A program made the position numbers and the translations under genes. A stretch of 64,000 nt of DNA from an uncultured Lachnospiraceae bacterium (GTDB taxonomy: Bacteria; Bacillota; Clostridia; Lachnospirales; Lachnospiraceae), in the NCBI GenBank assembly GCA_902780405.1, contig CACZFI010000007.1, forward strand, positions 39,078-103,077. Direction: 5' to 3'. Shown piece by piece: positions 1 through 9,222 of the stretch (position 1 is its first letter; each line of letters begins with the position of its first letter). The notes beneath the pieces were generated by a model. It ran no database searches and was not told where the DNA came from. It saw only the letters and a program-made list of their open reading frames with translations.

Positions 1-258
1 AAGGGTGAGGAGACATCCACAAACTCGGTTGCAACCATCTTCGCATGGACGGGCGCACTTAGAAAGCGCGGCGAGCTTGACGGTATCAGCGAGCTTTCCG
101 ATTTTGCGGACAAGCTTGAGAAGGCCACCATCGACACCATCGAGTCCGGCAAGATGACCAAGGATCTTGCCTTGATCACAACCATGAAGGATGTGACCAC
201 CTTAAACAGCGAGGACTTTATCAAGGCAATTCGCAAGGAACTTGAAGCAATTCTGTAG
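1..258 (+). CDS. icd: NADP-dependent isocitrate dehydrogenase, C-terminal end (partial)
   Basis: The first frame is open from base 1 to a TAG stop and encodes the last 85 residues of a protein. The reading includes [18 protein letters not shown] and an end of the type [18 protein letters not shown], which matches the C-terminus of the homodimeric NADP isocitrate dehydrogenase family. That enzyme oxidatively decarboxylates isocitrate to 2-oxoglutarate in the cytoplasm. The start and the catalytic residues lie outside the window. Only 18 bases separate the stop from the next start, so the chaperone operon may be read through from here. Confidence 0.85.
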   Translation, partial: KGEETSTNSVATIFAWTGALRKRGELDGISELSDFADKLEKATIDTIESGKMTKDLALITTMKDVTTLNSEDFIKAIRKELEAIL

Positions 259-276
259 AAAGAATGAATTTGTATT

Positions 277-3200
277 ATGAAGATCTGGCATATACTCGGC
301 ATTGACGAGACGAAGGACAAAGAAGAGATTAAGAAGGCATATCGCACAAGGCTTACCAAGGTGAACCCCGAGGATGATCCGAAGGGGTTCATGGAGCTTA
401 GGGCGGCTTACGAAGAAGCGGTACGCCTTGCGGACGCAAAGGAAGAGGAAACTCCGGAGCTTTCTCCTGTTGCCAAAATGGTCGACGAACTGTACAGCGA
501 TTACAATCGTCGCGTGGAAGCGGACGAGTGGAGGGCACTTTTTGACCATGATCTCTTTGTGGCATTGGACACGTCCGAAGACAGCTTTCGCGAACTGATG
601 CGGTATCTGCTGGATCATTTTATGATGTCACACGAGGTCTGGCAGGTTATCGTGGAGCGCTTTGATGTGAACGCACGAAAGAAAGAACTCTCCGAGATCT
701 TTCCGGAGAACTTTCTCGATTACATGATCAACAATGCCACCTATGACGATCCCATCGATCACAAGCTGTTCGAGGGTGATGTGTCGCAGTTTGATGATTA
801 TCTCGACTGTTATATGAAGGCGGATTCCGCCCTGAGAAGACATGACACGGAGGAGGTAGAACGCCTGCTTGACGAGCTTGCGGAATTCGATGTAAGCCAT
901 CCTTATGCGGATCTGTTCAGAAACCGCTTTCTCCTGTCGAAATTCGTGGATCAGTATTCCGAAGACGCAAGAGAGGCAGGAGAGGAAGCCAAGCTTCAGC
1001 TGGCCGAGATCAAAGCCAATAACACGCTGCTTCTTGCGGATCTGCCCGAGGATTACCATGTCCTGCTGCAGGCCGGTTTTATCGCACGGGTCGAGGGTGA
1101 TTACGACGCCGCAAAGGAATTCTACGAGAAGGTTCTTTCGGTGAGTGAGGACAATTATCAGGCCAGATGCGAGCTGGCGGAACTTCTGTATCTGACCGGC
1201 GAGTATGAGAAGTCGAGAGATGCATTTATCGATCTGCTGAAAGAAAACCACTATGACAACGGTATTCGTGCGGCTATGATCCGCGCCAATCAGGCATTGA
1301 TCGATTCCTACAAGAAGAAGATCGAAGAGGATCCTTCGGATGACGATACCCGTCTGGAGATGGGATGGAGTTATTACCAAAGCTATGCATTTCAGGACGG
1401 TATCGATATCCTCGAAAGCTTTCGGCCGAAGCCGGAGAAGTACTGTGAGTACTACAATGTCAAAGGAAGAACTTTTCTGTGTCTGAGCCGATATGAGGAG
1501 GCCATCGAGTGCTTCAAACTGTGGAAGGCAGCCATCGAGGCGATTCCAGAGGATGCGGATGACGAGGACAGCTTAAAGAAGAAAAAACGTTACGGCTATG
1601 TTAATTTCCTGCTCGGAGACTGCTATCTGAAACTCAAGGATTTCGGGCCGGCAAGAGAGTATATTATGAAGGCCAAATCCATCCCTCACGAAGAGGAGAT
1701 TTTGACCTATGAGTCAATCTGTGAACTCGAGTATGAGTGCGGCAATTACGATGCGTGTATCCGCGCATGCGATGAGTTGAACGAAAAAGACGACAGAAGC
1801 TATTTAAGCTATGACTATATGTCCAAGGCCTGTTATGCGCAAGGCTACTACCGTGAGGCGGTTTCCGCGGCGGAACACGCCATCTCTATCTATCCCTTTG
1901 TGGCAGAGACCTACGGACTGTTGATCAGGATCTATCTGCGTGCGAAGGAGCCGGATCTGGCAAGACAGGTTCTGGATCGCTTCAGAAGCTATGAGGTGGA
2001 AAGCGACTGTATGGACTACCATGAGGCGCTGATCCTGGAGTATGAAGGAAAGAAAGAAGAACTTGTCGATCTTCTTCAAAAGACGCTCGAGCGAGGTACG
2101 ATCGCGGATACGGATATCGAGGATTATGCCTACATTTATATGATCCTCGGACGTACCTATGCATCACTCGGGGATCATCCGAAGGCACTGCTTGCATATG
2201 AGAAGGCAGTCGAGATCAATCCGGATCACGCGACAGCGCACGGACGCTACGGCGTGGAACTCCGTATGGCGAGCAGATACGAGGAAGCACTCCGGGAGAT
2301 CAATATTCAGCTTGAGAGAGAACCGGACTCGCCGTATTATTATGTAAACCGAGGCATGCTCATGCAGGCTCTCGGAAGTTCGAAGGACTCCATCCGCGAT
2401 TTTGAAGAGGCCTTGAAATACGAGCCCGAGAATGCGTACTGTCATTACAAGATAGGTTATACGTTAGAATCCGAGAATGCATTCGAAGAGGCACTGGTCC
2501 ATTACGATCAGGCGATTGCCATCACCGATCCCTACTGGGAGGATGAACGCAAGGATTCCATGATCGCCAAGTGCAGGGTGCTGCAGTGCCTGATGCGATT
2601 CGATGAGGCCAACGAGCTTTATGCCGCATACGAGAAAGAGTACGGTCTCGCGAGTGATATGGTGGATGACTGGTCCACACTGCTTTCGAGAGAGAATCGT
2701 CTGAACGAAGCGATCGATCTTTTGAAGCGCGGTATCGATGTGCTTCCGGACGATGCGCAAAGCCTGATCTACTCCATGATCTGTATTGCCGGAAGATCGG
2801 ATTATATCGGTGTCGCAAGGGAGGCAGCGGAGCTCGGTTTAGAACGGATCCCGAACGATCCTTACGTATATGCAAATCTGGCATCCATTCTCCGGGAACT
2901 CGAGGAGAATGCCGAGGCGAAGAAGTATTTCGAAAAGGCGGTCGAGTTTGACGAGGGTATGAAGGAGAATCTCTACCCGGAGCTGGTGGAAGTGATGTAC
3001 GTGCTTTCCAAGCCGCTTGTTTTTAAGCCGACCAAGCTGATCGAGCAGGCGATGAAAGCGAAGGAAAAGCGTGAGACACCGCACAATTTGCTGAAACTTG
3101 CAAAGTTATACAGAGTCCTTAAGAAGACGGACGAAGCGCTTGCCGTATGCAAGAAGGCACTTGCCGTAAAACGATGCAGAGATTGCGTCTACGGCAGATG

Positions 3201-3351
3201 TCACGAGATCATCTTCCAGAAGGGACTGATCTATGAATCAATCAAGGATTATAAAACCGCATACGAGTGTTATGCGGAAGCACTTAGAATCTGCGGACGC
3301 AATCAGACCTATGAGAACGCCATGCAGAGAGTATCGAGGAAAATCAAATGA
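277..3351 (+). CDS. J-domain protein with TPR array, partner of the adjacent Hsp70
   Basis: A 1024-residue protein. Residues 1-65 resemble a divergent J-domain ([20 protein letters not shown], then a helix ending [11 protein letters not shown]). The canonical HPD tripeptide between helices II and III reads NPE, so the His that normally stimulates Hsp70 ATPase is absent. From about residue 250 to the end there are many TPR-like helical pairs, for example [20 protein letters not shown] and [20 protein letters not shown]. No signal peptide is seen, so it is probably cytoplasmic. Its last four bases overlap the Hsp70 start, so the two are translationally coupled. The layout recalls the DjlB/DjlC-HscC systems of enterobacteria; the pairing is inferred from position. 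Confidence 0.8.
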   Translation: MKIWHILGIDETKDKEEIKKAYRTRLTKVNPEDDPKGFMELRAAYEEAVRLADAKEEETPELSPVAKMVDELYSDYNRRVEADEWRALFDHDLFVALDTSEDSFRELMRYLLDHFMMSHEVWQVIVERFDVNARKKELSEIFPENFLDYMINNATYDDPIDHKLFEGDVSQFDDYLDCYMKADSALRRHDTEEVERLLDELAEFDVSHPYADLFRNRFLLSKFVDQYSEDAREAGEEAKLQLAEIKANNTLLLADLPEDYHVLLQAGFIARVEGDYDAAKEFYEKVLSVSEDNYQARCELAELLYLTGEYEKSRDAFIDLLKENHYDNGIRAAMIRANQALIDSYKKKIEEDPSDDDTRLEMGWSYYQSYAFQDGIDILESFRPKPEKYCEYYNVKGRTFLCLSRYEEAIECFKLWKAAIEAIPEDADDEDSLKKKKRYGYVNFLLGDCYLKLKDFGPAREYIMKAKSIPHEEEILTYESICELEYECGNYDACIRACDELNEKDDRSYLSYDYMSKACYAQGYYREAVSAAEHAISIYPFVAETYGLLIRIYLRAKEPDLARQVLDRFRSYEVESDCMDYHEALILEYEGKKEELVDLLQKTLERGTIADTDIEDYAYIYMILGRTYASLGDHPKALLAYEKAVEINPDHATAHGRYGVELRMASRYEEALREINIQLEREPDSPYYYVNRGMLMQALGSSKDSIRDFEEALKYEPENAYCHYKIGYTLESENAFEEALVHYDQAIAITDPYWEDERKDSMIAKCRVLQCLMRFDEANELYAAYEKEYGLASDMVDDWSTLLSRENRLNEAIDLLKRGIDVLPDDAQSLIYSMICIAGRSDYIGVAREAAELGLERIPNDPYVYANLASILRELEENAEAKKYFEKAVEFDEGMKENLYPELVEVMYVLSKPLVFKPTKLIEQAMKAKEKRETPHNLLKLAKLYRVLKKTDEALAVCKKALAVKRCRDCVYGRCHEIIFQKGLIYESIKDYKTAYECYAEALRICGRNQTYENAMQRVSRKIK

Positions 3352-5042
3352 TAGTAGGTATCGATTTAGGAACCACCAACAGTTTAATATCATACTTTGA
3401 CGGCGAAAAGTCTGTCGTGATACCGAATCGTCTCGGCAAACTCCTCACACCATCCGCAGTATCCGTGGATGAGGAGGGTACGGTCTATGTCGGTGAGACG
3501 GCGAAGGAGAGAAAACTCCGCTTCCCGGGAACAACGGCAGAAGTATTCAAGCGAAGCATGGGAACCGCCAAGAAATTTACGCTTGGTGAAAGAGAGTTTA
3601 CGGCAGCGGAGCTTTCTTCTTTCGTGTTAAAGTCCTTGAAGGAAGATGCGGAAGCCTATCTCGGTGAGACCATCGAGGAGGCGGTCGTTTCCGTTCCGGC
3701 GTATTTCAACGACAAGCAGAGAAAGGATACGAAGAAGGCGGGAGAACTGGCGGGCTTCCGGGTGGAACGTATCATTAGTGAGCCTACGGCAGCGGCTGTG
3801 GCGTACGGATTAGACAAAAAAGATGCGGACACCAAGTTTCTGGTGTTCGATCTGGGCGGAGGTACATTTGATGTGTCTATCCTCGAACTCTTCCAGAATA
3901 TTATGGAGGTTCGAGCGGTAGCAGGTGATAATTTTCTCGGCGGAGAGGATTTCACCGAGGTGCTTGAGCAGATGTTCTTCCGCGAGAAGGAGATCGATGA
4001 GGACAGCCTCGATGCCAAGCAGCGCGCACATGTAAGAAAGCAGGCCGAGATCTGCAAGATGGGATTTGAGGAGGGCAAGTCCTCCACCTTTAAGTGCAAG
4101 ATCGGAGAAGAGTCTTACAGCTATGAGATCAGCCTCGAGGATTATGAGAAGTCGTGTCAGGTGCTCCTTGCGAAGATCAGAAAGCCGATCGAGCGCAGCT
4201 TAAAGGATGCAAATGTCAAGCTGTCCGATATCAGTGAGGTCATCTTGGTGGGCGGCGCGACCAAGCTTCCGATCGTAAGACGCTTTGTCAGCAGACTGTT
4301 CGGACGTATTCCGAATACCAATATCAACCCCGACGAGGTTGTTGCATACGGCGCAGCGATCCAGGCTGCGATGAAGGAACGCAATGAGGCCGTGAAGGAA
4401 GTGATCCTCACGGATGTCTGCCCCTTCACTTTGGGTACGGAGGTGTCCATCACCAGAAGCGGCGGTTTGCATGACAGCGGTCATTACCTGCCGATGATCG
4501 AGCGAAATTCGGTCATTCCGGTATCACATACCGAGCGCCTTTATACGGTGTATGAGAACCAGAGCACGATCCGTGTGGAGATCCTGCAGGGTGAGAGCCG
4601 CATTGCGAGAAACAATGTCTACCTCGGAGAGATCGATGTATCCGTTCCGATGGGACCTGCGGGCAAGGAAGCCGTGGATGTCACCTATACCTACGATGTA
4701 AACTCCATCCTGGAGGTCATCGTCAAAGTGGTTTCCACCAAGCTTGAAAAGCGTGTCGTGATCAAGAACGAAGAGACGGATATGACCGATGAGGAGATCG
4801 ATGAGAGACTTGCCTCTCTGGCGGCCCTGAAGATCCATCCGCGTGAGCAGGAAGAGAACAAGCTCCTGTTGATGCGCGGTGATCGTATGTATGAGGAGTC
4901 CGTCGGCGAGAAGCGTCGGATCATCGAGCAAAGGATGAACCGCTTCGAGGAGATTCTGGATAAGCAGGATCGCACTGTAATTGAAGAGGAGCGAAAGGAC
5001 TTTCGCGAGTTTTTGGACGCTATGGAAGAGGAGGAAGAGTAA
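3348..5042 (+). CDS. hscC: HscC-like Hsp70 family chaperone
   Basis: A 564-residue Hsp70, about the length of HscC (~556) and shorter than DnaK (~610). Visible ATPase motifs are GIDLGTTNS (residues 4-12), the phosphate-2 loop DLGGGTFD starting at D168, and the adenosine motif GGATKLP near 302. The substrate-binding part is short and ends in an acidic helix, without a DnaK-like lid tail. The start overlaps the J-domain gene (ATGA), and an Hsp20 gene follows after 2 bases. It should be a specialised folding ATPase working with the upstream co-chaperone. The gene symbol rests on length and neighbourhood, not on a tree. Confidence 0.85.
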   Translation: MIVGIDLGTTNSLISYFDGEKSVVIPNRLGKLLTPSAVSVDEEGTVYVGETAKERKLRFPGTTAEVFKRSMGTAKKFTLGEREFTAAELSSFVLKSLKEDAEAYLGETIEEAVVSVPAYFNDKQRKDTKKAGELAGFRVERIISEPTAAAVAYGLDKKDADTKFLVFDLGGGTFDVSILELFQNIMEVRAVAGDNFLGGEDFTEVLEQMFFREKEIDEDSLDAKQRAHVRKQAEICKMGFEEGKSSTFKCKIGEESYSYEISLEDYEKSCQVLLAKIRKPIERSLKDANVKLSDISEVILVGGATKLPIVRRFVSRLFGRIPNTNINPDEVVAYGAAIQAAMKERNEAVKEVILTDVCPFTLGTEVSITRSGGLHDSGHYLPMIERNSVIPVSHTERLYTVYENQSTIRVEILQGESRIARNNVYLGEIDVSVPMGPAGKEAVDVTYTYDVNSILEVIVKVVSTKLEKRVVIKNEETDMTDEEIDERLASLAALKIHPREQEENKLLLMRGDRMYEESVGEKRRIIEQRMNRFEEILDKQDRTVIEEERKDFREFLDAMEEEEE

Positions 5043-5044
5043 GT

Positions 5045-5437
5045 ATGTTTAACAGCGGAGAGTTGAATCTGTTTGATGACGTGGTTTCCGGAGTCCCGCA
5101 GATCATGCGGACGGACATCCTCGAGAAGGACGGCTATTATCTTCTGGAAATCGAGCTTCCGGGTTACAATCGTGACGATGTGACGGCTGAGCTTTCGGAC
5201 GGAAGACTCACCATTATTGCGGACAAGCCGCAGCACATCGAAAAGGACGGATCCAAGACAAATTACCTAAGGCGTGAGCGCCTTGTGGGCGGATGCAAAA
5301 GAAGCTTCTATGTCGGTGATAAGGTGAAACAGACGGACATTCAGGCGGCGTTTAAGGACGGCATCCTGTCTGTGATGATCCATAACGGGGAGATGGAGAT
5401 CGACAGGGAGAAGGTAAAACTGATTCCGATTTCATAA
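5045..5437 (+). CDS. Hsp20/alpha-crystallin family small heat-shock protein
   Basis: A 130-residue protein with an alpha-crystallin domain. It shows the opening strand MRTDILEKDGYYLLEIELPG, an acidic/hydroxyl loop YNRDDVTAEL, RLVGGCKRSFYVG, and the late strand AAFKDGILSVMI. Members bind unfolding proteins without ATP and hold them for Hsp70 refolding. It starts 2 bases after the Hsp70 stop, making a holdase plus J-protein plus Hsp70 operon. The C-terminal IXI-type anchor is KLIPIS, which would be suitable for oligomer docking. No CIRCE-like inverted repeat was found upstream of the operon. Confidence 0.9.
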   Translation: MFNSGELNLFDDVVSGVPQIMRTDILEKDGYYLLEIELPGYNRDDVTAELSDGRLTIIADKPQHIEKDGSKTNYLRRERLVGGCKRSFYVGDKVKQTDIQAAFKDGILSVMIHNGEMEIDREKVKLIPIS

Positions 5438-5479
5438 ATGTTTTTTTGAGGGGCGATACATATTTAAGGAGGAGAAAGT

Positions 5480-6811
5480 ATGATAGGTATGTTGCTTTCC
5501 GCCAATATCATAGCGCAGCTCATCTTGATTGCGCTGACCATATGGGGATATTGGGTGGTGTTTGCAAAGTGTGAGAAACCGAAGTGGTATAGTTTTATCC
5601 CGGTGTTTCGAGAGTATCAGCTCGGTAAATGTGCCGACAGGGAGACGGATGCTCGTGTGTACGTATGGTTTACGGCAGTTGATTACGGCTTCAATGTCTA
5701 TTCAATCTTAAATCCCGGCTGGAATGAGAGCGGTAGCTTCCTTGTGCTGTTGGTTGCATTGATTGTGCTCACTTGTTTTTTCGGAACATTTATTTATGCA
5801 ATCCGTATCTACTCAGGTCTCTGTGATCTCTTCGGAGTGAAGAAGAGAAAACTCTGGTGGATGATTGTTTTCGACAACAGTATTCTTCTTTTGATCTTCG
5901 GCCTTCGCAAGAAGTATCAGCCCAAGTTCATCTATGTGGATGAGCGTGACAATGAGGGTGCCGCGCTTTCCGGTATTCGTGCGGATGCTTTGGAGGAGGG
6001 CCTCACGGTCAACATCGAAGAGCGTACTGCAAGTGATTTCTTTAAGAAGCGTTATCTGCTTCGCGATATCCATTTGAATATTCAGCCCGGACACATGGTG
6101 CTGCTTTTAGGCGGTTCCGGTGCGGGTAAGACCACATTTTTAAATGCGGTGAACGGCTACGAAAAAGCGAAGGCGGAAATTCTCTTAGACGGCAACAATG
6201 TCTACGAGGACTACGCCAAGATGAAATACAAGGTGGGTTTTGTACCCCAGATGGACTTAATGCGTACCAACGATACCGTCGGACGTACGTTGATGGATGC
6301 GGCAAAACTTCGACTTCCTTCGGATACCAAGGGTAGCGATAGAAGAGAGCGCGTACTTGAGGTGCTTCGCTTCTTCGGACTTGAGCCGGTGAAGGACAAG
6401 CTCTGCGACAAACTTTCCGGCGGACAGAGAAAGCGTCTGTCCATCGCGATGGAATACATTTCCAATCCGGATCTGTTCATCTTGGATGAGCCGGATTCCG
6501 GTCTCGACGGCGTTATGGCGAGAGAACTTATGGAAGGCCTTCGTAAGATTGCCGACCAGGGCAAGATCGTCATCGTCATCACACACTCTCCGGATCGTGT
6601 CATCGATCTCTTCGACGACGTGATCGTACTTGCAAAGGATTCCAAGCTGACCGGCCGTCTCACCTACTTCGGACCTGTCGAAGAGGCGAAGAAGTTCTTC
6701 GAGCGCGACAAGATGGAGCAGGTGGTGCTCCGCATCAACCGCAAGGAAGAGGGCGGCGAAGGTTTAGCGGACAGCTTTATCGAGAAATATGCGGAGGTGT
6801 GCCATGGCTGA
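5480..6811 (+). CDS. ABCG/ABC-2 type exporter ATPase with N-terminal membrane domain
   Basis: A 443-residue protein in two parts. Residues 1-150 hold about four hydrophobic helices and a loop of the type CEKPKWYSFIPVFREYQLG, resembling the small DUF5684-like membrane domain. From about residue 180 there is an ABC ATPase: Walker A GGSGAGKTT near 211-219, signature LSGGQRKR at 312, Walker B LFILDEPDSGLD near 332 and H-loop ITHSP near 367. The signature and the EPDSGLD box are typical of the ABCG/White group. The start follows a strong GGAGG. The stop overlaps the permease gene, so the pair forms one transporter of unknown substrate. Confidence 0.85.
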   Translation: MIGMLLSANIIAQLILIALTIWGYWVVFAKCEKPKWYSFIPVFREYQLGKCADRETDARVYVWFTAVDYGFNVYSILNPGWNESGSFLVLLVALIVLTCFFGTFIYAIRIYSGLCDLFGVKKRKLWWMIVFDNSILLLIFGLRKKYQPKFIYVDERDNEGAALSGIRADALEEGLTVNIEERTASDFFKKRYLLRDIHLNIQPGHMVLLLGGSGAGKTTFLNAVNGYEKAKAEILLDGNNVYEDYAKMKYKVGFVPQMDLMRTNDTVGRTLMDAAKLRLPSDTKGSDRRERVLEVLRFFGLEPVKDKLCDKLSGGQRKRLSIAMEYISNPDLFILDEPDSGLDGVMARELMEGLRKIADQGKIVIVITHSPDRVIDLFDDVIVLAKDSKLTGRLTYFGPVEEAKKFFERDKMEQVVLRINRKEEGGEGLADSFIEKYAEVCHG

Positions 6812-7766
6812 TAGAGAGATTAAGAAAAAAGTACGGTCCCACACTTACCGCGGCCGTTTTACACAGATTCCCATCTACATCGGAAAATTCTTCCGCATGT
6901 TTGTCTACTTGAGTGACTGGAAGGTTATCCCCATGGCAGCATGTATCGCAGCCTTGGTTGCCTTCGTTGTAAGAAGCACCTTCTTCGTCACCATGGAAGG
7001 AACGATCAAGGGTACACTTGCCCTTACCTCAGTGGCTCTTTGGAACGGATGCTTTAACTCCATTCAGGTTGTCTGCCGTGAGCGTGCCATCATCAAGCGT
7101 GAGCATCGTTCCGGTATGCACATCACATCCTACATCTTTTCGCACATGTTTTATCAGGCATTCCTGTGCGTGCTTCAGACGGTAACAACCATTGCCATCT
7201 GCATGTACCTCAAGGTGAAGTTCCCGAACACCCCTGTGGTAACGGATTACTTCCTGCTTGATTTGGGAATCACTTTATTCCTGATTACATTTGCTGCGGA
7301 TATGCTTTCGCTTTTTATCTCCTGCGTGGTAAAATCAACCACCGCAGCCATGACGGTGATGCCGCTGGTACTCCTTGTTCAGTTGGTATTTTCCGGAATC
7401 CTTTTCTCGCTTCCGAAGAGCATGGAGAAGGCGACACATTTGATGATCTCAAATCACGGTGCCTGCGCCATCTGCGCACTCGCTGATTACAATGAACTTC
7501 CCTCAAGTTCCGGATGGACCATGATCAAGAAGATGGCAGACCAGCCGGATGCGGATCCCGAGATCAAGGCCATGGTAGTCACCATGGAGGCCGAGGGCAA
7601 GGATGAGTATGTAAAGCGTGAGACCGCAAAGTCCAATTTCAAAGAGGATTACGTGAAGAGCTACGATAACCTAACACGTCGTTGGGCAGTGATCGGCATC
7701 TTCGCATTTCTCTTCGCGGGTGCATCCGTCATCGCACTTGAATTTATTGACAAAGATAAACGATAA
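6804..7766 (+). CDS. ABC-2 type transporter permease
   Basis: Membrane partner of the preceding ATPase. The open frame extends to 6789, but the ATG at 6804 is preferred because a GGAGG lies just ahead and the reading begins MADREIKKKV. The 320-residue product has about six hydrophobic segments, including a typical ABC-2 stretch SCVVKSTTAAMTVMPLVLLVQLVFSG split by a small loop, and a final helix near the C-terminus. A charged soluble loop of about 70 residues sits before the last helix. The start overlaps the ATPase stop by 8 bases. The substrate cannot be told from sequence. Confidence 0.85.
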   Translation: MADREIKKKVRSHTYRGRFTQIPIYIGKFFRMFVYLSDWKVIPMAACIAALVAFVVRSTFFVTMEGTIKGTLALTSVALWNGCFNSIQVVCRERAIIKREHRSGMHITSYIFSHMFYQAFLCVLQTVTTIAICMYLKVKFPNTPVVTDYFLLDLGITLFLITFAADMLSLFISCVVKSTTAAMTVMPLVLLVQLVFSGILFSLPKSMEKATHLMISNHGACAICALADYNELPSSSGWTMIKKMADQPDADPEIKAMVVTMEAEGKDEYVKRETAKSNFKEDYVKSYDNLTRRWAVIGIFAFLFAGASVIALEFIDKDKR

Positions 7767-7771
7767 AACAC

Positions 7772-7801
7772 TTGACATCCTGCGTACTGTCATGGTATAG
7801 T
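7772..7801 (+). promoter_or_regulatory. Promoter of the infC operon
   Basis: A consensus -35 TTGACA at 7772-7777 is followed after 18 bases by TATAGT at 7796-7801. A TG one base before the -10 gives an extended -10. It sits just after the permease stop and drives the leader and infC-rpmI-rplT. Confidence 0.85.
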
Positions 7802-7807
7802 ACGCAG

Positions 7808-7945
7808 GTATGTTAAACAAAGCAGAGTATCCACTCTCACCTTAGCACATTTGTGACTCGGGTTTCGGACATGAGAATGATTTTTCTTGCCTTCAGTGGA
7901 TAGTTTGCCTATCCGCTTATTTTTTTGTGTTGGAGGTGTGTCAAT
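7808..7945 (+). ncRNA. Ribosomal-protein (L20-type) leader with attenuator
   Basis: The untranslated leader contains two mutually exclusive pairings. TATCCACT at 7828-7835 is the exact complement of AGTGGATA at 7895-7902, giving an antiterminator. The same 3' segment (7895-7903) pairs instead with CTATCCGCT at 7909-7917, followed by TATTTTTT, giving an intrinsic terminator. Firmicute infC-rpmI-rplT operons carry such L20-responsive leaders, in which ribosomal protein L20 represses its own operon. The match to that class is by position and mechanism; no covariance search was done. Confidence 0.75.
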
Positions 7946-8458
7946 ATTAGCAACGAATTAATGATCAACGAACAAATCAGAGAAAAAGAGGTCAGAGTCA
8001 TCGGTATCGATGGCGAACAGCTCGGTGTAATGCCCACCAAGGACGCCATGAAGATGGCGCAGGATGAGGGCGCAGATCTGATTAAGATCGCTCCTACGGC
8101 GAAGCCCCCTGTCTGCAAGATCATGGATTACGGTAAGTACCGCTATGAGCAGGCGAGGAAAGAGAAGGAAGCGAAAAAGAAGCAGCGCGTGATCGAGATC
8201 AAAGAGGTTCGACTTTCCCCGAACATCGATGACAACGATTTGAACACCAAAGCGAATATGGCAAGAAAATTCCTGACCAAGGGTGACAAGGTGAAGGTTA
8301 CACTTCGTTTTCGAGGCAGGGAGCTGGCGCATACCGCGAACGGCAAAGCAATCCTCGACGCATTTGCAGAGACGTTATCTGACATCTCTGTAGTTGAGAA
8401 GCCCCCCAAATTCGAAGGCAGAAGTATGATTATGTATTTAGCTGAAAAGCGAGGATAA
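7946..8458 (+). CDS. infC: Translation initiation factor IF-3
   Basis: The frame encodes a clear IF-3: [20 protein letters not shown] at the N-terminus, [23 protein letters not shown] in the middle, and a C-terminal domain with [15 protein letters not shown]. The open frame reaches 7925 through a TTG, but the only well-placed Shine-Dalgarno (GGAGGTG at 7932-7938) points to ATT at 7946, seven bases further. AUU starts are known for infC in enterobacteria, where IF-3 rejects such codons and so limits its own synthesis. The product is 170 residues and acts on the 30S subunit. rpmI follows. Confidence 0.9.
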   Translation: MSNELMINEQIREKEVRVIGIDGEQLGVMPTKDAMKMAQDEGADLIKIAPTAKPPVCKIMDYGKYRYEQARKEKEAKKKQRVIEIKEVRLSPNIDDNDLNTKANMARKFLTKGDKVKVTLRFRGRELAHTANGKAILDAFAETLSDISVVEKPPKFEGRSMIMYLAEKRG

Positions 8459-8474
8459 AAAGGAGGAACTAAAG

Positions 8475-8672
8475 ATGCCGAAGTTAAAGACAAAGAAGGC
8501 AGCTGCAAAGCGTTTCAAGAAGACAGGAACAGGTGAACTCAAGAGAAACAAGGCTTACAAGAGCCACATTCTTACCAAGAAGTCTACCAAGAGAAAGAGA
8601 AACCTTAGAAAAGCTACCATGACCGATGCCACCAACAGCAAGGTTATGAAGAAGATTTTACCGTATATGTAA
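8475..8672 (+). CDS. rpmI: 50S ribosomal protein L35
   Basis: A 65-residue, very basic protein starting [20 protein letters not shown], the standard N-terminus of bacterial L35, with [13 protein letters not shown] in the middle. It is a structural component of the large ribosomal subunit. It lies 16 bases after infC behind an AAGGAGG site, in the conserved infC-rpmI-rplT order, and shares the leader control. Confidence 0.97.
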   Translation: MPKLKTKKAAAKRFKKTGTGELKRNKAYKSHILTKKSTKRKRNLRKATMTDATNSKVMKKILPYM

Positions 8673-8691
8673 CAAGGAGGAGACGTGAATC

Positions 8692-9048
8692 ATGGCAAGA
8701 ATTAAAGGTGGCGTAGGCGCCAAGAAGAGACATAACAGAACATTAAAGCTTGCAAAGGGTTACAAGGGTGCCCGTTCCAAGCAGTATAGAGTAGCAAAGC
8801 AGTCCGTAATGAGAGCACTCGCTTCATCCTATGCAGGAAGAAAGCAGAGAAAGAGAGATATGAGAAGCCTCTGGATCGCACGTATCAACGCTGCAGCCAG
8901 ACTCAACGGTCTTTCTTACAGCAAGTTCATGTATGGACTGAAGCTTGCAGGTGTAGATCTCAACCGTAAGATGCTTTCCGAGATGGCAGTAAGCGATCCC
9001 GAGGGCTTCACCAAGGTTGCTGAGGTTGCCAAGAGCAAGCTTGCATAA
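8692..9048 (+). CDS. rplT: 50S ribosomal protein L20
   Basis: A 118-residue basic protein with the L20 signature: [20 protein letters not shown], then [20 protein letters not shown] and [21 protein letters not shown]20 binds 23S rRNA early in 50S assembly and, in Firmicutes, represses its own operon through the leader. It is the last gene of the operon, and an intrinsic terminator follows 15 bases after the stop. Confidence 0.97.
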   Translation: MARIKGGVGAKKRHNRTLKLAKGYKGARSKQYRVAKQSVMRALASSYAGRKQRKRDMRSLWIARINAAARLNGLSYSKFMYGLKLAGVDLNRKMLSEMAVSDPEGFTKVAEVAKSKLA

Positions 9049-9062
9049 TTCATTTGCACATG

Positions 9063-9092
9063 AAAAAGCACGGCGATGCCGTGCTTTTTTTT
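9063..9092 (+). terminator. Intrinsic terminator after rplT
   Basis: The stem AGCACGGC / GCCGTGCT with a 3-base loop is preceded by an A-run and followed by eight T residues. It ends the infC operon. Confidence 0.93.
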
Positions 9093-9154
9093 CGTTGAAG
9101 CGGGGATATGCCCGGGAAACCGTGCGTGCGGGGAAAAGCCTCCTCATATTGTAT

Positions 9155-9184
9155 TTGCGAATGGGGACGGGGATGGAGTATAAT
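9155..9184 (+). promoter_or_regulatory. Probable promoter of the ChW-repeat protein
   Basis: TTGCGA at 9155-9160, an 18-base spacer and TATAAT at 9179-9184 lie about 40 bases before the start codon. The -10 is perfect and the -35 is moderate. Confidence 0.6.
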
Positions 9185-9222
9185 ATTTCTATCTATAGAC
9201 TCTGAAATGAGAGGTGTATTCG

